Positions 1 to 12,851 of a stretch of DNA of 64,000 nt are shown here, piece after piece. The DNA lies in the NCBI GenBank assembly GCA_037074615.1, contig CM073552.1, positions 23,102,019-23,166,018 on the forward strand, given 5' to 3'. The position numbers and the translations under genes were made by a program. Positions within the stretch are counted from its first letter, which is position 1; the number at the start of each line of letters is the position of its first letter. Origin of the DNA: Leucaena leucocephala. Its lineage: Eukaryota > Streptophyta > Magnoliopsida > Fabales > Fabaceae. The notes beneath the pieces are model-generated. The model worked only from the letters and a program-made list of their open reading frames with translations. It did not search any database and had not been told where the DNA came from.

Positions 1-751
1 CTCTAACTACCTCGGTTCTAACATATATAAAGTCATATAAATCCTAGAACAAGTCTTATTAATACTAGGTTATGAGTAATAATGGATCTCCTTTCAAAAT
101 TCATATATGTAATACACTAAAAAATATTCTAATCAAAATCTTAAGTTTCTTGAGATGCTTTCGATAGAATAATGAGAAAAATATCATACACAAAAGAATG
201 AGTCTCATTACTTTTAATATATATATATATAGGTCTCAAGTCTCATAAGAGAATATAATAATTCACTTTAAATTATTATAATTTCCACCAAACGATCGCT
301 CTCCCTGAAATTGTGTGGAATTACTCTCATTGAGAAGTCTCAAAAGAATGCATGTGAATGTCTAACTATATTAATTATTAGTATTTATTTTTCCAAGTGT
401 CCCATAATGCTTGATTATTTAATTTAAAATGGAAATTATAATGCCAAATGGACACTAACATATCAAAACATATAATCGATTAACACACGGGCAGCAAGTC
501 CTTGACATTAATTAAACCAATTAGTCTTGTCATGCATGAAGAAAAACCTTATCCCGTAATCTTTGTTCACAGCCTCTTAGAATTATGGTAGTTTAGAGCA
601 AATTAATGGCATCATTAATTTCTGCTTATTAAACCAAAATCTATAAATCGGATGGTGGGAAAGAAATTAAATACATAAACAAAAACAGAATGTCTTGACT
701 CTTGAAGAAGAAGATTGAAGGCTAATAAACAGAGAGTGGGTCAATCACTCA
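1..751. other. AT-rich spacer, no gene seen
   Basis: No reading frame with plausible codon use, splice structure or known motif is visible on either strand. The sequence is AT-rich with a short (AT)n run near 218-231. Confidence 0.6.
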
Positions 752-1300
752 GCGTGTGTTTGGATACCACGTTTAGGAATGAATTCTGGTCAAAACCGCG
801 GTTTGGAAATTTTTTACACAAACAGTCATTTTTGTTGAGAATTGATTCTGGGCAAAACCTCGGTTTGAAACCTAGGTTTTGAATAAGCTACTGAAAATAG
901 CTTTTTCTTTGAAACCTAGGTTTTGGATTATCCAATTACTATTATACCCTTACTTTTTCTTACAGCCTCTCTCCTCTCTCCTCTCTTCTCTCTATTATCT
1001 CTCCTCTCTCTTCTCTTATCTCTCTTTTTCTCTTTCCTCTCTCCTCTCTTATCTCTCTTTTTCTCTCTCCTCTCTCCTCTCTACACTCTCTTCTCTTTCC
1101 TCTTTCTTCTCTATCATCTTTTATCTCTCTTACTTTTAATCATATCATACCCTTTTTAGTAATTTACCAATATAAAAAGTGATTCTACTACTAATCATCC
1201 AAACATCTCTATTCCCAAAATCTATTATTCTCAAAATCTATTTTCCAAAATCTATTCTTCCCAGAATCTATTCTCCAAAAGCTAATCCAAACTCACCCTC
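752..1300. mobile_element. MITE-like element with pyrimidine-rich core
   Basis: The left end (752-765, GTGTGTTTGGAT) is an inverted match to the right end (1285-1300, ATCCAAACTCACCCTC). Terminal inverted repeats around a 550-bp non-coding body indicate a non-autonomous DNA transposon. Inside, about 965-1130 is an almost pure CT tract made of CTCTCCT units, and AAACCTAGGTTT-type repeats lie at 860-925. Short open frames through the CT tract are Leu/Ser-rich artefacts of composition. I could not fix a target-site duplication, so the superfamily is uncertain. Confidence 0.5.
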
Positions 1301-1945
1301 AATGGTTTCTATCGTCATCAATGCATTTTGCCTTTCCTAGAATTCCTTCCACTGAGTACTGGTCAAGGACTTAGAAATTATTTTTGCCTTCGAGTTTCCT
1401 CTTAATATGTCAATAAAGGCTTCGATTCCCAGCTACCACCCTCACCATAACAGGCCACGTGTCAGAATCTCAGACGCCCAAGCGCCCTTCTGTTAACCTA
1501 CTTCGTTGAGTTACATCCCCCATTTGACATTCTCGCCTATCTCATCTCCAACCTCCTCCACTTTCATTGGCCCGCCACAAACTGAGACGCACCCAACCCC
1601 TCATTTTATATTTTTATAATTTGTTTTAATTTCGCCTTATATTCTTAAAATTTCATTAGAAGAAAATTGTATCTAAATAGCTGAACCTGAAAATTCTAAA
1701 TTATTTTATAATTTATTATTTAATTTTACGCTATATATGTTTTATAGAGACTAGAGAGTTAATACTAGCTTTTAAAATATTTATTAATAAATTTTTTGAA
1801 ATTATATTTTTTTAAAAGTATGGTTCATCAGCCGTAATGTTCTCATTGATTAGAAATATGTTAAGTTTATTTTTTTTATCACGGACAAAAAACTGTGTTG
1901 GGCCAATGAGAATAAAAAATTAGTTATTTTTTGTTTACCTTCAGA
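1301..1945. other. Spacer without visible gene
   Basis: Non-coding on both strands. The 1400-1600 part is less AT-rich and contains a CCACGTGTC motif (G-box core) near 1455, but no gene starts close by. Confidence 0.5.
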
Positions 1946-2500
1946 TAGGGGTGTCCAAACTTGTCCCGTCCCGGTCCCGGGGATTTCGGGACGGGTCCGT
2001 CCCGTCCCGAAATAGACCGGGACGGGACAAGATTGGTATTCGGGACGGGACGGGTTTCGGCCCGTCCCTCGGGAATCCCGTCCCGTCCCGATTTTTTTTC
2101 TTAAAAAAAAATTTACATTATCCTATCTTTCCCACTCTTATATAGATATTTTTATTCTTATACAGATATTTTTATATTGATATTTCTATTCTTTTTTAAT
2201 ATTACTTTTTTTCCCTTATATGGGTAAGTTATCATATTATATCAAGGAGAAATGTTGGTATTTCGAGTAAGTTGTTAGGGCATTTTATATGGAATAATTT
2301 ATTGAGATAATTTTATTATAATATATTTTTTTTAAAAAAATAATTTCGGGTCCGTCCCGAACCCGTCACGGTCCCGTCGGGACCGGGATAAATTCGGGAC
2401 GGGACGGGACACGGGACGCATTTTGCGTCCCGTGTACTGTATCGGGACGGGACACGGGACGGGGTTGTCCCGGTCCCGACCTGTCCCGTGAACACCCCTA
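1946..2500. mobile_element. hAT-like non-autonomous element rich in GGGACGGG motifs
   Basis: The ends are inverted: TAGGGGTGT at 1946-1954 and ACACCCCTA at 2492-2500. Both subterminal regions (1960-2090 and 2345-2490) are dense runs of GTCCCGTCCCG / CGGGACGGGAC on opposite strands around an AT-rich centre. TAGGGGTGT-type ends are typical of plant hAT elements, and short repeated subterminal motifs are typical transposase-binding sites in that superfamily. An 8-bp TSD is not obvious (flanks CTTCAGA and CCTACGG). The Arg/Pro/Ser-rich open frames here are translations of the repeat. Confidence 0.55.
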
Positions 2501-3830
2501 CCTACGGAGAACAAAATAAATTAAAACATAGTAAAAGTTTATTATTGAGAATAAATATATGATTTCCCCCTTTTTTGGATTTTGAGCCTAAAAGACTTGA
2601 AACCCATTTTATTGCGCAGAGGAGAAGGCACACAGTAGTCATATATATAGAACAGGACCCCAGATTTGGTCATCGGAGCGACCGTGGACTCATGGGTCCC
2701 ACGGTTCTCTCTTGTGGACCCCACAAATGCCACGTGGAAGACGATGGTAGGCGCCTACACGTGGGACATGACAGAAAGCCGCGTATGTGATCAGGGAAGG
2801 CCTGCCCACCCACAAGAAGCCCCCTCATTTTACGATAAAAAATCTGAACTTATGTAATTTTCTTTTTGTTTTGTACAATTTGATTTACAACTTTACAACT
2901 CTACTTTTCTAGATTTGGGAATCCAGGTTCGACAAATCTAGGGGTTACGGCGTCTCGTACAGTTCGAAGCCTTCTCCCTCAACGGGACGAAGAGAAAGTT
3001 GAATTAAATAAAACAAAAGAGAAAAAGGAGAAAATAAACACTAAAAATATTATCAATTAAAATGGATTTTCTGTTAATAACAAGTACTACTAGCATATTA
3101 CACTTATAATCATAAATAGAAAATGAAAGAAAAGCTTGCAGTTCAAGTTATGTTTTGTGGTCATGGTCGTAGAGAATAAATGTCCCACCACTCCGCAAGA
3201 GACTTTATCGTCAGCCTGACGACACGTAGACGCAATGGGAAGTGGGAACGCTAATAAAAGATGAAGAGAAGAAGAGAGAGACAGAAACACAAGTTATAAA
3301 AATCACAATTAAAGACCCAACTTCTAACAAATTCATTTTATAAAATCTTAAAAAGCATAATTATATTTAATAATTAATTTTAAAAATAATAATTAAATTA
3401 ATTTTTTTATAAATCAATAGAAATAACATGATTGACGATGACAAGCTTTAATATTATTTAAAATAATAATGATTAGTGAGATTCTTACATAAGATTTCAG
3501 ATTCTGGGCATTTAGTTGTAATATTTTCCAAAACAGTTTCCGCGTTCACAGATAGAGGAGATGAGACCGCCAAGGGACTGTAAGCATTCACAAGTTCTAA
3601 AGAAATGAATAATAAATAAAAAAATAAAGGGAAAGACTGAAAGAGAAAGGAAAAAAGAGAGAGGAAAAGTTCTCAAATCTGAACGAATAATAATTAATTA
3701 ATAAATAAATATTAATAGAAGCGCCTAAGCAGATAGGAAATCAAATCTCGTTCTATTCTTCTCTCCTCTTGTTTTTCTTCCCGTCTTCTTACACGATTCA
3801 CACCTACCTGTTCACACTTGACACCACCAT
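2501..3830. other. Spacer and upstream region of the GT-3 gene
   Basis: No gene is seen. The 2700-2775 part is GC-richer and holds two G-box-type motifs (GCCACGTGGA near 2731 and ACACGTGGGA near 2759), which may be relics of a regulatory region. The rest is AT-rich. Confidence 0.45.
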
Positions 3831-3845
3831 ATATGTATAAATCTT
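3831..3845 (+). promoter_or_regulatory. Probable TATA box of the GT-3 gene
   Basis: TATGTATAAATC lies about 155 bases upstream of the ATG at 3991. It is followed by a CT-rich stretch (3845-3930) typical of plant 5' leaders. This is a position-based inference only. Confidence 0.4.
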
Positions 3846-3990
3846 TCTTTCTCTTTCTGTATCTTTTCTCTCTCCTCAACGCATAGCAGCAGAAATTCCA
3901 ATCTTCTTCTTCTTCTGTTCCTTCTTTTCCAAGAGTTCTTTATAAATTTATGCTTTTATCATAGAGTTCAAGATTTGATGTTTTAATTTA

Positions 3991-5468
3991 ATGGAGGGCC
4001 ATCATCCTCATCCTCATCCTCATCATCCTCTTCATCTTCATCGTCAGCAACCTCAGCAACATCATCATCATCATCAGCAGCAGCAGCAACATAGTATTGG
4101 GGGTGTTACGGCGGCGGTTAACTTTGTTGATGTCGGAGACAGGTTTCCTCAGTGGAGTATTCAAGAAACGCAGGAGTTCTTGACGATGAGGGCAGAGCTG
4201 GATCAGGCTTTTATGGAGACGAAGAGGAACAAGCAGTTATGGGAAGTTATTTCCATCAGGATGAAGGAAAAGGGTTACCTTAGAAGCCCAGAGCAGTGCA
4301 AGTGCAAGTGGAAAAACCTCGTCACCAGGTACAAGGTATCAAATGAATCTACTCATGACTCTTAAAACTTCAATAATCCAACCCTCTGTATACATTCATC
4401 GCATCCGATCCCTTTCCCTTTCCCATCACAAGTAATAAACTTTTACACACAAGTGTAACTATAATTTTCAGGGTCATTCTTGATTTAACTGTTAGAAATT
4501 CACCGATATGACCATTTCTTTTTTATTCTTTAGTTACTTGTAAAAGTGGGCTTTTCATTAATAATCCCAGTTAAACCGTTTAACATCTTTATGTATATGA
4601 ATTTTTGCATCAAGAAACTGTGAGGAAAGTTCTAGCTACCTACTACCTACCTATATCCAATAGCTATGGTAAAAAAGACTATATATATATTGAATATGCA
4701 TGATATCTCACAAAGTATATTTAGTATCCCAGGTTTCTGCAATCTGCATCATATCGTGCAACACCTCGTATCTATGTTTTGTGTTTGTCTAGTATATAGT
4801 TGGAGTATAGGATTCATGGTTGTTACGAGGTTCATGCGCCTTACATAGGATTATCTGTGTATTTGTGAGATTTAATGAAGGGGTGTGAAACAAGGGAGGC
4901 AGACGCTCTGAGGCAGCACTTCCCATTTTACAATGAGCTTCAGTTGATTTTCGCGAGTAGGATGCAGAGAATGCTGTGGGCAGAAGCCGAAGGAGGAGCC
5001 GGCGGCGGATCGAAGAAGAAGGCGCTGGAGAATCTCTCATCAGAAGATGAAGAAGAAGAAGAGGACAATAACAACAACAAAGAAGAGAGTGAAGGAGATC
5101 AGAAAGGTACAACGAGTAGAAGCAGAAAGAAGAAGAAGAAGGGAATTAAGGGTAGTAGTAGTGGTAATTATAGTAGTATTAATGAGAGTTTGAAGAACAT
5201 GAAGGAGATATTGCAGGAGTTTATGAGACAACAGATGCAAATGGAGGCACAGTGGATGGAAGCTTATGAAGCGAGAGAGAAGGAGAGAAGAGTGAAGGAG
5301 CTTGAATGGAGACAAACAATGGAGGCATTGGAGAATGAGAAGATAATGATGGATCAGAGATGGAGAGAGAGAGAAGATCAACGAAGGCTTAGAGAAGAAG
5401 GTAGGGCTGAGAAAAGAGATGCTCTTGTCACTGATCTTCTAAACAAGCTCTCAAGAGAAGACATGTAG
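3991..5468 (+). CDS. GT-3b: Trihelix transcription factor, GT-3a/GT-3b type
   Basis: Two exons, 3991-4335 and 4881-5468 (intron GTATC..AAG), give 310 aa. Residues 3-34 are a His/Pro/Gln-rich low-complexity tract. The trihelix (MYB/SANT-like) DNA-binding domain begins at FPQWSIQETQEFL (W55), continues through a second Trp in KQLWEVI and ends at CKCKWKNLVTRYK. The three spaced Trp and the single-domain layout match the GT-3 subfamily. Exon 2 opens with GCETREADALRQHFPFYNEL, a strongly conserved block, then an acidic Ser/Glu patch, a Lys/Arg-rich patch (RSRKKKKK, likely nuclear localisation), and a C-terminal Arg/Glu-rich coiled coil that probably mediates dimerisation. GT-3 proteins bind GT elements and, in Arabidopsis, are linked to salt and pathogen responses. 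A short readthrough frame into the intron ends at 4365. Whether it is GT-3a or GT-3b is not settled. Confidence 0.9.
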
Positions 5469-6165
5469 GTTTAACTACTTGTTTTATATATTATATGTCA
5501 AGCAAAACACAAAAACGAAAACAAATTAAGCTCAAGCCTCTTAATGTGATGAGAACTAGGCTTGTTCCAACAAACTCTTTCTGATGATCTCAAAACTTTC
5601 TCCAAGATTATTTCACGGTTCAGTTTTCATTTATTATTGTTTTGATAATCTCCTTCATTCCATCGTTCTTTATTGCTCACTGAGAATCTGTTAACAGACA
5701 CGAAAATATGACAACTTAATTATTACTTATCTTCCTGATCATATAACAAATGCGAAAATGAAGTCGTTGAATTAGTATTTTGCACTAGCGATTTTTTTTT
5801 TATAATCTCTTTCATTAATTCCAACTTTCTGTGTTGCTTGCTGACTCTTTCTTTAACAAAAGCAATGGAAGAAAACAACAAACAAATGTTGGTCAAATAA
5901 AGAGTTAGATTATAATCCCCAAGATCGTGAGTTTAAATTTTATTGTCAATATGATAATTTTGTTAATAGACAATATGTAAATATTTCTATAAGTGATCTT
6001 TAGTCTTTAGTCTGAAGGTATACTTTAGTAAGTTTTCAGAACCCAACTTACCTAAATTTTTACTAATCAAAACAGGTTTGATTGTACTGTTATTTTTCCG
6101 AGTTCACTTTGATGCTCCTTTTAGATTATTTTACATAGCCAAGCATAAGTGAAAGAGAAAGATGA

Positions 6166-6207
<42 letters not shown>

Positions 6208-7092
6208 AATATATATGATTTCTCAATATTGGTGTTTGGAATTGATGGAGGGTTAAAAATAGTGAAGAGAGAATGCTTCAAAGTTCAAAGAGAGTGATTT
6301 TGAGTAATGAGTTGGGAGTAGGTGTAAGCATATAAAAGAGGAAAAATGACATTACCTAACAGAGAGATGTGAGAGAAGAATAGCAAAACATAGTGTTCCA
6401 TATATAAAGATAATGGTTGAAATCATCATAATGTCTATTCCATTGAGAAAGCACGGTCTTATATATGGGGTTGTATAATGGGCCATTTGCAAATATGCCT
6501 CACTTCATCACAACCAAAAAGTACTCTCGTTTTCATATTTTTTAAATAATTCCTAGCTATCATCAAAAACCATTCTTAAACTTTTATTTGAAACTGAAAG
6601 TAAGATATATATATATATAATCTCATCTCTTACAGATTCAGTTTACTGATTGAATAATGTGAATCAAAGGAGAAAAGTTGTGAGTTAAAAAGAAGTTGAT
6701 TTTATAACACGCTTTGGGATGAAAAACAGCTTTTTGCTGGAATATAATTGATGATGGGATGTCAAAGGTTTTGGAAGTTTCAAGAGGAGAATGCAATGCA
6801 TGAGAGGTATTTGACAGCTACTAGGTGATTGTAGATATGGCGTGTTTGTTTGCATGAAACGAGATATATAATGTTGAAATTGACTTGTCTCAGCTGATCA
6901 TATGGTATGAACTTGTGACTTTTAATTAATGTTGTTTGGGCTATGGAGGCTTCTCATCATCATACGTATGGACCATCCATTTATTATTTTTAATCAAAAC
7001 TTGTACTCTTTCTCTCTCAGTTTTTTATAGACTTCTCCGACTTGTCCATATTACAAAGTATTTTTAATTAATTTACACAAACTAAAGAATGA
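5469..7092. other. Long AT-rich spacer, first part
   Basis: No gene is visible. It contains an (AT)n microsatellite at about 6168-6206 and the probable 3' UTR of the GT-3 gene at its start. Short ORFs lack conserved motifs. Confidence 0.5.
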
Positions 7093-7094
7093 TA

Positions 7095-7395
7095 CTCCCT
7101 CTTGATATTCTTATAAGCAACAAGCTACTAAAATCAGGTGAATCAAAATTTTGATTAAATTAGTTAAAAGTAATAATGTATCAAAAATATACCCTTATTT
7201 ATGAGAACGCTGATTGAGAGAGAGAATTAAAGGGAAAAGATATGAGAGAATGAGTGTGAAAATAGAGAAAAAATATGTAATTAATTGTGGGGGAAATAAA
7301 AAGAATGTATTAAATTTGTAGACAAATCTAAATTATTGTTTATATATATGACCCCTATACGAGAGAATGTTGCTTATAAAAATGACCGGAGGGAG
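7095..7395. mobile_element. Stowaway-like MITE
   Basis: It starts CTCCCTC and ends GGAGGGAG, with a TA dinucleotide on each side (7093-7094 and 7396-7397). This end sequence and TA duplication are characteristic of Stowaway (Tc1/mariner) MITEs. The body is AT-rich and non-coding. Its right part is copied again at about 10264-10471. Confidence 0.7.
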
Positions 7396-7660
7396 TAGTT
7401 AATTCAATAAATCTATATTAAATGTATTTTTTTCAATTTTACCCTTAATAATGAGGTTTTAAAATAGAGAGAAAAATATGATGAGCTACATTTAAACATT
7501 AATTATAGATCTAAAATTAGAAAATAAATATTGATAACTTTTTAAGGATTTATATTAACTAAAGATCAATCCTTCTATAGAAGGCACCCTATAGAGATAG
7601 ATGGAGTATATTATAGTAAACCATGTCCAAAATACTATTGGGTACTGAGTTTCAATAAGA
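7183..7660. repeat. Direct repeat, copy 1 (partner at 10264-10740)
   Basis: It begins near AAAATATACCCTTATTT and ends near GGGTACTGAGTTTCAATAAG. It contains the right part of the Stowaway-like MITE followed by about 260 further bases. The partner copy keeps the same order and is highly similar, for example the segment ATATGATGAGCTACATTTAA and the segment GGCACCCTATA..GAGATAG. The copies lie in the same orientation about 3.1 kb apart. Confidence 0.75.
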
Positions 7661-8217
7661 AAGTTAATTAGATCACACGGTGCATCATATGGAGTTTCAA
7701 TAAGTAAGTTGCACTATTTATATATTATCATCAATTCTTTAATTACATGGAATCTTAAGTAAATTATATTATTCATGGTTTGTGAACAATACTATATATA
7801 TTGATATATTAATTAAAGAATGCATATAAAAAAAGTGTAATCTGATATTATAACTAATGTATGATTAATTATTATTGATTTATGTATAATTTAAATTAAT
7901 TACGTACTCATGTTTGACTTTTTTGTGGGTGAGGATTTCATGTATGAAATTTCGCGAGCTTAATTGTCATGTGTTCTACAAAGTGTTCACATGTTAACAC
8001 ATTTAAAATATGAATTCATGTCTTGCCTGAAACAACTTTGACTAATTGACGTGCATGATAAATATGCTTGTTTTATAGAATACTATTATGCCACAATTTG
8101 ATTGTTACATACATAGTGGTTAAATTTCTATCCATTCACACATTTTAATTTGTTGTATTCAAATTATATTCGACAATACCTAAGAGTTTTGGTTTTAACG
8201 TACGATTGACAATAATG

Positions 8218-8256
<39 letters not shown>

Positions 8257-9060
8257 ACACACACACACATACGTGTGTGTGTGTAAAAGAGAATTCATGA
8301 TGCACGGTAGTACTATAATAATGGACATGTTAAGATCAATTTGAAGAGGAATTAATGAACTATCTAATTAAATTAAAGTAATTGAGATTACTATTGTACG
8401 TGTTTGATCATCATTTCAGACATAATTATATATTTTAAAATAGCCATAATTAAAATAGAAGATTTGCCAAAGTTTGAATGCTTTTTCCCTCTGTGTAGGT
8501 TCCACCAAAAAATAACTATCAATCTATGTGTGGTTCAAGAAGATATTAAGAATAATGGGCAAAATGGATTATATTCTTGTGTCAGAAAACGCTATGAGAT
8601 CTCCTAGAATTAGACTTTTATAAGAAGAATACAATTCTGATTTATTGGGATTGTGCTAATGGGTCCTCTAAAACCAATCCTACTAATTTAATTATATTAA
8701 ATTAGGTGTTAATAATCTAAGTTATGCCGATGAAACAGTAAAAATGGTACCAAACCAATTTGGATGATTGTGGAAAGGAAGAACATGGATTTCCCAGAAA
8801 ACAATGTGCTATCCAATTAATTAAATAATTAATAATTTCATAACAAAACTGTCTATTCATTGATAATGATAATACTAATAATAAATAATAGCTTCTTCTT
8901 CTTCTTTTTCCTAGTCGTCCTTGCATTTGCATTATGATATTGCCTAAAGCACTAATATTGTGACCATCCGTAAACGACGTCCCGTTTTGTTTTGTTTATC
9001 AAACCATTTCCGTATGAGGTGCGTTTACTCTCTCCCGCACTCACCGACACACACAAACTG
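7661..9060. other. AT-rich spacer with microsatellites
   Basis: No gene is seen. An (AT)n run at 8220-8253 is followed directly by (AC)n and then (GT)n at 8255-8284, forming a near-perfect palindrome. Confidence 0.5.
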
Positions 9061-9319
9061 TACTCTCTCTGATTATATAAGATATTATTAATTAATTTAT
9101 ACAAATTAAAAAATATTAATTAAATCATTTAATATGTCTTAGATGAATAAAATTTATCTATTTTATCCCTTATTAAAAATTGTAATTTTTAAATATTGTC
9201 ACATCTCTCTTTAGGGTAAAAGTAAACAATAATAATTAATTATCTTATCAACTTTTTATATTTTAGACTAACATTTTTTTTAAAAGACTTCTTATATATT
9301 AGACTAAAGATGGGGAGTA
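9061..9319. mobile_element. Degenerate Stowaway-like MITE
   Basis: The left end TACTCTCTCTGATTATATAAG and right end CTTATATATTAGACTAAAGA..GGGGAGTA are imperfect inverted repeats with TA at the outer edges. The body is short, AT-rich and non-coding. The ends are diverged. Confidence 0.4.
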
Positions 9320-10263
9320 TATATAAACACAGCTAACATCCAACAATAATTCATCTACCTATTACTGTTCCTTCACATGAAGTTATCTATTTATTCATAT
9401 AATTACATATTTGTTAACTGAAGTTTCTTCTATGTTTGTTCAACTTGTGTTTAATTCATAGGTGAGAACAATTAACGAGGTTTTAATTGAGAATCATGTA
9501 TATGAAGGAATACATCCGTCCAATATCTTCTTTAATCGGAGTTATGTTTATGTTATATATTGATATATGTTTCTAAGTCCTTGAGACGTGGTGTTTCTAA
9601 GTGAAATCAACAAGGTCAGAGACGTGACCCGATCAATTTACACAAACGCGTTTCTAGAACGGTCAAATTTTTACCATATACTAGATATATATATCACCGA
9701 CTCTGTCTCTGTCGTCTATGAAACGTTCTTACCCTTTAATATTCGAATGATGCTTCTTCTGCAATTTCCAAATTAGTCAACCACGTTCAGATCTAGTCCT
9801 ACTTTACAGCCCATCTACACCTTGTTCTTTGCTGTTATTAAATTCGGTGATTTTTTTTATAATGAGGATATATAATTAACCAGTGGGTCCAAGGGCTAAA
9901 ACGATACCAACTGTCTGGTTGCATGCAGCTACTTTCTTCAGCCAAAGATCAAAAGTCAAACATAGCTTAATGTTCTCTTCCTTGTTGGGGTGTGTTGACA
10001 ATTTTTGATAAATCTCTTAAAAGTAAACGCGGAATATTTGACATTTGTTGTTTCAGATATTGTAATTAATTATCGGCTACCTCATTAATTAAGGCATCAG
10101 CAACACTAGTCCTTTAACATTATTCATTTGGTTCCGTATTAAATTCATAATATTGGTACGTTTGTACATCGATCTGATCTCTCTATGTCTCTGTTTTTAT
10201 AGACAAGAATTTAAGGGAATTATGCTCTAAAAGTTTTATTGTAATAAGAATATAGCTCCAAAT
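9320..10263. other. Spacer without visible gene
   Basis: Non-coding on both strands. Short ORFs such as 9588-9776 show no conserved features. Confidence 0.5.
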
Positions 10264-10740
10264 TTAAAAATATACCCTTAATTTTTAGGATGATAGTTGA
10301 GAGAGGGAATAAAAGGGAAAAAAGATGAGAAAATGAGTATAAAAATAGAGGAAATACATATAATTAATTGGGGGAAAAATAAAAAAAAATATATTAAATT
10401 TGTAGGCAAATCTAAATTGTTATTTATATATAGGATCAGAGAATGTTGTTTATAAAAAAGGCCGGAGGGAGTAGTTAATTCAGTAAATTTATCTTAAATA
10501 TTTTTTTTTCAATTTTACTCCTAGTAATGAGGTTTTAAAGAAGAGAAAAAATATGATGAGCTACATTTAAATATTAATTACATAGCTAAAATTAGAAAAT
10601 AAATATTGATAACTTTTCAAGGATTTATATTAACTAAAGATCAATCTCCTTCTATGGAAGGCACCCTATAATAGAGATAGGATGGAGTATATTATAGTAA
10701 ATCATGTCCAAAATATTATTGGGTATTGAGTTTCAGTAAG
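10264..10740. repeat. Direct repeat, copy 2 (partner at 7183-7660)
   Basis: Same content and orientation as copy 1. It includes the right end of the Stowaway-like MITE (CCGGAGGGAGTAG at about 10461-10474) but lacks the MITE's left terminus. So the duplicated unit, not an independent MITE insertion, explains the similarity. Confidence 0.75.
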
Positions 10741-12851
10741 TTATCTCTCTAAATAAGTCTGTATATAAGATGCTTGTAACTTATGGGACTTCGCGTACAA
10801 GAAAAGTAAAAATTAGATAGGTCTAAGGAACTCTCTTTCTAAGAATAGATTAGTTTTCTAGGTTGAGCTCTCTACTTAAAGTTATACTCGCAACATTGGT
10901 AAAATCGTCTAAGATCTGGACTCTCGTATGAAGGTTGAGGTTCCTTGTTATGAGTCACAAAAAAAAAAACGTGAGCATTATAATTATTTTTTATTTAGTC
11001 AAGAATATCTCTATTATTTTAAGATTTAGAGCGCAAAATTTTTTTACCTCTTAATAAGTAGGTATTTTTCAAGATTTAAATTTGTATTATTTTTCTTATG
11101 GATGAGGTCGTTTATCGTCTTAATCAACAACTATTAATCTCTTGGACTTATAATAAGGTTACGAAGGTCTTCATGTGCATATTTTGATTAATGAGGTAAT
11201 GTATTTTTTTTATATAATAAAATATGCTGTAAATGTGAGCCTTTGAAAAATTAAAATTAAAATATCATCTATTGTTGGAGATGTATGTCACCAAAGCGAC
11301 AGTACCTTGTTTTTTTCAAGGGTTGGTTACTAATTAAATGTAATTATGGGTTCTAATGATGGTGCATAAGAAAAAGTGTGGCCATACTTATAAATGAATT
11401 AATTCATTAATTTCATATTTTGGTTAAACATATATGTGAGGCTGAAAAATATATGCTGACATAAATGGGGAAATTAGTTATAGATTAATGTTTATATTTC
11501 TGAAAATAATCAATATTTAATCGTTTTAAAATTTTTTCAAATATAAATATAAAAGATTAAATATCTATTATCTAACATGAGTTTGCGTCTTATAGTTAAT
11601 TTTAAGTCTCGGCTATAATTAAGTATCGGAATAAAAAATATTATCGCATTATCATGGCAAAAAAAAATTGTTAACTAATAAAACTATTTTTCTTACCGTT
11701 TTAGTACAATTTTAAATTATAATGATAGAAAGCTTTTTGAATATAATGGTGTGCGATATATATATAATCCCAAATGATTCCATTTTCTTTCTTTCTTTCT
11801 TTTTTTATAACATTCTATTTTCTTTCTATATTATATATATTTGTCAAATACATGTTGGAATAAGATAAAATAATACTTTTTTTTTCAGAAAATGAAAGTC
11901 AAAAAGTAAATTAATGAGAGCGTGTGTGTGTATATACATGTTTGATTCAATGTTTAAGAATCTCAAAGGAACTTAATATTATTATTGCCTATTAATTATG
12001 TGTAACATATAGAACATGATGTATCCTGCAGGTTTCAGAGATGGATATTCCCATGATAATATGAAATATAAACTAATAATTGTTTGGACCTGATCAGCTA
12101 TTTGAAATGATAAAAAAAATAATAATCATTTCATACAAGACGCTTTAGATCAAGTCGCATGTTTGTTTATGATCAAAATTATATTTAATTTTGAATTAAA
12201 TCAAGCCATCAATCACTCATCCTTTAGTTTAATTGTTATTCTAATTTATAATATAATATATTATATTTTGATTGACTTTTCATACAGATCTCACTTCTGT
12301 CTAAGTCTCCCAACGAACTCACAAAATTGAACCAAAACTCTAAATGATCAATGACCTGTATTTTTTTTTATCCACTCAATTTATCGAAATTTTGCCTCAA
12401 TTATATCCGGATCGATAACATATATGTATTTAGGGAATGGTGTGAACAAAGTTTAGTGGATCCTCTTTGTCCTCTCATCTGGATGCATTTACCATACTAT
12501 AAAAGCACTACTCATTGCTTTCTTTGTTTTCTCCCTTCATTTTCTTTTATCTTTTTCTTAATTTTTTATTAATACTAAATATAGAAAAAAGTAGATAATA
12601 GCACATGCCATTTTGGGGAACATAATTTATTACAATGTTATTATTATATTGTTTTTTATAGTTAATTTAACTGCCGTCTCAATGAAGATTTATATTAGAC
12701 TAATATAAGATCTATATTAAATCAACTGGAACTAAGTTGTAATTTGCACAAGTTATGACAATATATCAATTTATTCACTTCTTAATCCTCAAAATGTTTT
12801 GAGTTCAAACGAGAAGAGAGTAATATATATATATATATATAGTAGTATCTC
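10741..12851. other. AT-rich spacer without visible gene
   Basis: I see no coding region, RNA gene or clear element boundary. An (AT)n run occurs near 12824-12841. Confidence 0.5.

Noticed and set aside
879..1159. Leu/Ser-rich ORFs of 78-86 aa
   Set aside because: Direct translations of the CT-repeat tract inside a MITE; two frames give equally repetitive peptides.
1951..2514. Arg/Pro/Ser-rich ORFs on both strands
   Set aside because: Translations of the GGGACGGG repeat arrays of the hAT-like element.
5040..5381. 113-aa minus-strand ORF
   Set aside because: Antisense shadow of exon 2 of the trihelix gene; composition reflects its Glu/Arg codons.
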